DNA of 10,420 nucleotides from Alphaproteobacteria bacterium (GTDB lineage: Bacteria > Pseudomonadota > Alphaproteobacteria > Sphingomonadales > Sphingomonadaceae): positions 1 through 10,420 of the forward strand of contig JAHJSJ010000078.1 in the NCBI GenBank assembly GCA_018830415.1. Reading direction: 5' to 3'. The notes beneath the pieces were generated by a model that was given only the letters and a program-made list of their open reading frames with translations, did no database searches and was not told where the DNA came from. A program made the position numbers and the translations under genes. This document shows, piece by piece, positions 8,378 through 10,420 of the stretch. The first letter of the stretch is position 1. Each line of letters starts with the position of its first letter.

Positions 8378-8466
8378 GGGGGAGAGCCTCTAGGCGTGAG
8401 TTGCGATGCAGTAAATCAGCAAAGCTGGTGGACGAAACGATCAGGATTCCCTATTTGGTCGCCACT
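8378..8466. promoter_or_regulatory. Divergent intergenic region between argJ and the secA-upstream small gene
   Basis: These 89 bp separate two diverging genes and must hold or adjoin the promoters for argJ (leftward) and for the small gene and probably secA (rightward). I find no convincing -35/-10 pair in either direction: TTGCGA at 8401 has no good partner. AGGA at 8443-8446 lies 20 bases from the ATG at 8467 but eight bases from an in-frame TTG at 8455. No operator-like inverted repeat or riboswitch is recognisable. Confidence 0.4.
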
Positions 8467-8742
8467 ATGACCCGTCATATCCTCGCCCTTCTGGCTCTGT
8501 TTACTGGCCTGGCTGCGATTGGTAGCCCGGCGCAGGCGTCGCTGGCTGAGGCGCTGGCGTGCGATTCCAGCATCGCTGCGACCACTGGCGACGATGCATC
8601 GGGCGGCGAAAGCGTTGTAGTGCAACCCGCGCCTGCGACCTTGCGGGAAAGCCGTGAGGTTGAAGCCCCCGCCAGCCGTCCGGCCGCGCCCCACGCGCTG
8701 CGCCTGCCGGTGCTGATGGGGATCGAACGCGCCTACGAATAG
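8467..8742 (+). CDS. Small exported protein of unknown function directly upstream of secA (SecM-like position)
   Basis: I do not recognise this 91-residue protein. It begins with a clear Sec signal peptide: short basic start MTRH, hydrophobic core ILALLALFTGLAAIG (5-19), and an AXA site SPAQA, giving cleavage after Ala24. The mature part is about 67 residues with one Cys (Cys32), a Gly/Asp/Ala-rich then Ala/Pro-rich low-complexity middle (about 37-76), and a distinct tail LRLPVLMGIERAYE (78-91). Cys32 is poorly placed for a lipobox, so a lipoprotein is unlikely. Start choice is uncertain: ATG 8467 lacks a close Shine-Dalgarno, while an in-frame TTG at 8455 has AGGA eight bases upstream and would add four residues. 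It lies 117 bp before secA on the same strand. A role as a secretion-sensing leader peptide is suggested by position and layout but no known arrest motif is present; it may simply be a small periplasmic protein. Confidence 0.72.
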   Translation: MTRHILALLALFTGLAAIGSPAQASLAEALACDSSIAATTGDDASGGESVVVQPAPATLRESREVEAPASRPAAPHALRLPVLMGIERAYE

Positions 8743-8769
8743 GCCACGTTCGCCCATCGTCTTAGTTTT

Positions 8770-8797
8770 AGCGCAGCGCCCGGTGGCGAGGCGCGCT
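8770..8797 (+). other. GC-rich stem-loop in the secA leader (proximal)
   Basis: AGCGC (8770-8774) can pair with GCGCT (8793-8797), and CGCC (8777-8780) with GGCG (8785-8788) around a CGGT loop, leaving a small internal loop. It begins 28 bases after the stop of the small gene. It is followed by CTCTCCC rather than a run of T, so it is not a standard intrinsic terminator. It may be a structural element of the leader, or chance pairing in GC-rich DNA. Confidence 0.4.
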
Positions 8798-8816
8798 CTC
8801 TCCCGAACCCGATTCA

Positions 8817-8834
8817 GGCCCGCATTGCAGGGCC
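8817..8834 (+). other. GC-rich stem-loop just upstream of the secA ribosome binding site
   Basis: GGCCCGC (8817-8823) pairs with GC plus GGGCC (8827-8828, 8830-8834) around an ATT loop with one bulged A: seven pairs, all G-C. It ends 11 bases before the secA Shine-Dalgarno (AAGG, 8846-8849) and has no T-run after it, so a terminator is unlikely. Its position fits a leader structure affecting secA translation; that function is inference. Confidence 0.45.
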
Positions 8835-8859
8835 GTACCCGATCAAAGGTCTGATTTTC

Positions 8860-10420
8860 ATGTTCAATTCCATCATCAAATCCGTTTTCGGTTCGACCAA
8901 CGACCGATATGTCAAATCGCTGCGCAAGATTGTCCTGCAGATCAACGCGATCGAGCCGGAAATTCAGGCGCTGAGCGATGCCGATTTGCAGGGCCAGACC
9001 GCCAAATTGCGCGGGTTGATCGATGATGGCGCAAAGCTCGATGACATCCTGCCCGAAGCTTTTGCTACCGTGCGTGAAGCGTCGGTCCGGGTGTTCGGGA
9101 TGCGCCATTTCGATGTCCAGATGATCGGCGGGATCGTGCTGCATCGCGGCGAAATCGCGGAAATGCGCACCGGTGAAGGCAAGACGCTGATGGCGACGCT
9201 GGCGGTCTATCTCAACGCGATCGAGGGCAAGGGCGTTCACGTTGTCACCGTGAATGATTACCTTGCCCGGCGCGATGCGGCGGAGATGGGGCGGCTTTAC
9301 AACTGGCTTGGCCTCAGCGTCGGGGTGATTGTCCCCGGAATGCCCGAAGAAACCAAGCGCGATGCCTACGGCGCCGATATCACCTACGGCACCAACAACG
9401 AATTCGGCTTCGATTACTTGCGCGACAACATGAAGCACGAACGCAGCCAGATGGCGCAGCGTCCGTTCAATTTCGCGATTGTCGACGAGGTGGATTCGAT
9501 TTTGATCGACGAAGCGCGCACGCCGCTGATCATCTCCGGCCCAACCGAGGACAAGTCCGATCTGTATGTCTCGCTAGACCAGGTGGCGCGTGAAATTCCG
9601 GTCGAATGGCTCGACATTGATGAAAAGGTCAAACGCGTCCAGCTCACCGAAGACGGGCTTGAGGAAGTCGAAAAGCTCCTGATCGAAAAGGGCCTGCTCG
9701 CCACCGACAATCTGTATGACGTCGAGAACACCCAAGTCGTCCATCACCTTGATCAGGCACTGGTCGCCAATTTCGCGCGCAAGCGTGATACTGATTACAT
9801 CATCAAGGACGGCAAGATCGTCATCATCGATGAGTTTACCGGGCGTATGATGGATGGCCGCCGCTGGTCGAACGGTCTGCATCAGGCTGTTGAGGCCAAG
9901 GAAGGCGTGCGGATCGAGCCGGAAAACCAGACGATGGCTTCGATCACGTTCCAGAACTATTTCCGCATGTATCCCAAGCTTTCAGGCATGACCGGCACCG
10001 CTGCCACCGAAGCGGCTGAATTCTGGGACATCTACAAGGTTGGCGTGGTCGAAATCCCGACCAATTTGCCGGTCGCCCGTGTCGATGAAGAAGACGAATT
10101 CTACAAGAGCACAATCGACAAATTCGGCGCGATTGCCAAGGCGATCAAGGACAAGAACGAGATCGGCCAACCTGTGCTGGTCGGCACGGTTTCGATTGAA
10201 AAGTCCGAATTGCTCAGCCAGTTCCTCGACAAGGAAGGGGTGAAGCACGCGGTGCTCAACGCCCGTTTCCACGAACAGGAAGCGCGCATCGTCGCGCAGG
10301 CAGGCAGGCTTGGTGCGGTGACTATCGCCACCAACATGGCCGGTCGCGGCACCGATATTCAGCTGGGCGGCAATGTCGAATACCGCATTCAGGATGAACT
10401 GCCAGACCTGCCCGAAGGGC
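8860..10420 (+). CDS. secA: SecA, preprotein translocase ATPase (3' end outside window)
   Basis: SecA is the ATPase that drives unfolded preproteins through the SecYEG channel in the inner membrane. The first 520 codons of about 900 are visible and run open to the window edge. Nucleotide-binding domain 1 has Walker A MRTGEGKT (102-109, Lys108) and Walker B VDEVDS (208-213, Asp209/Glu210) followed by ILIDEARTPLI; Lys108, Asp209 and Glu210 share the E. coli numbering. The preprotein-binding domain comes next, then IDEFTGRMMDGRRWS and the SGMTGTA motif. Nucleotide-binding domain 2 shows VGTVSIEKSE and NMAGRGTDI with Arg496. The start ATG gives MFNSIIKSVFGS, a typical SecA N-terminus, and has AAGG at 8846-8849 ten bases upstream. 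The C-terminal scaffold, zinc-binding tail and stop are outside. The gene sits downstream of a small exported ORF and a structured leader that may influence its expression. Confidence 0.98.
   Translation, partial: MFNSIIKSVFGSTNDRYVKSLRKIVLQINAIEPEIQALSDADLQGQTAKLRGLIDDGAKLDDILPEAFATVREASVRVFGMRHFDVQMIGGIVLHRGEIAEMRTGEGKTLMATLAVYLNAIEGKGVHVVTVNDYLARRDAAEMGRLYNWLGLSVGVIVPGMPEETKRDAYGADITYGTNNEFGFDYLRDNMKHERSQMAQRPFNFAIVDEVDSILIDEARTPLIISGPTEDKSDLYVSLDQVAREIPVEWLDIDEKVKRVQLTEDGLEEVEKLLIEKGLLATDNLYDVENTQVVHHLDQALVANFARKRDTDYIIKDGKIVIIDEFTGRMMDGRRWSNGLHQAVEAKEGVRIEPENQTMASITFQNYFRMYPKLSGMTGTAATEAAEFWDIYKVGVVEIPTNLPVARVDEEDEFYKSTIDKFGAIAKAIKDKNEIGQPVLVGTVSIEKSELLSQFLDKEGVKHAVLNARFHEQEARIVAQAGRLGAVTIATNMAGRGTDIQLGGNVEYRIQDELPDLPEG

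Noticed and set aside
8326..8466. Upstream ATG at 8326 as the start of the small exported gene
   Set aside because: It would overlap argJ head-on and place about 47 residues before an obvious signal peptide.
8770..8834. Hairpins before secA as intrinsic terminators
   Set aside because: Neither is followed by a T-run on the plus strand, nor on the minus strand when read in reverse.
8416..9438. Open frame of 340 codons on the minus strand across the small gene and the secA 5' end
   Set aside because: It is antisense to the conserved SecA ATPase domain, spans the secA leader, and shows no known motif. Treated as a shadow.
1..10420. Mobile elements, CRISPR arrays, phage genes, tRNA or rRNA
   Set aside because: I looked for transposase-like frames, terminal inverted repeats, regularly spaced repeats and RNA gene signatures and saw none; coding density is high and all genes but one are core functions.

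Overview
This G+C-rich window reads as ordinary chromosome from an alphaproteobacterium, most likely a member of the Sphingomonadales (Erythrobacter/Sphingomonas-like). The gene order addB-addA-trxA, the alphaproteobacterial style of AddA (acidic insert, proline-rich linker before the nuclease) and the secA/argJ neighbourhood support this. The genus is inference. I see no mobile element, CRISPR array, rRNA or tRNA gene, and codon use looks even across the genes.

Layout. Positions 1-2405 (+) hold the 3' part of addB, cut by the window edge. It overlaps addA (2402-5935, +) by an ATGA. Together they encode the AddAB helicase-nuclease that processes double-strand DNA ends for RecA. After a 73-bp gap comes trxA (6009-6329, +), a classical thioredoxin. 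It converges, with only 15 bp between stop codons, on a minus-strand pair: argJ (7151-8377, -), an arginine-biosynthesis acetyltransferase, which overlaps by ATGA a downstream inositol-monophosphatase-family gene (6345-7154, -). argJ is divergent, across an 89-bp gap, from a small plus-strand gene for an exported protein of about 91 residues (8467-8742). A 117-bp leader with two GC-rich hairpins then leads into secA (8860 to the window end, +), the Sec translocase ATPase, cut by the right edge.

Most genes are housekeeping. The part most worth a second look is 8440-8860. There a short, fast-diverging-looking ORF with a Sec signal peptide, a low-complexity Ala/Pro-rich middle and a distinctive C-terminus sits directly upstream of secA, followed by a structured leader. 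This is the architecture of secretion-monitoring leader peptides such as SecM of gammaproteobacteria. Whether it acts that way is inference, because no known arrest motif is present. Smaller points are an AddB without iron-sulphur cysteines, a thioredoxin with Leu instead of the usual Thr after the cis-proline, and an argJ-phosphatase translational overlap.
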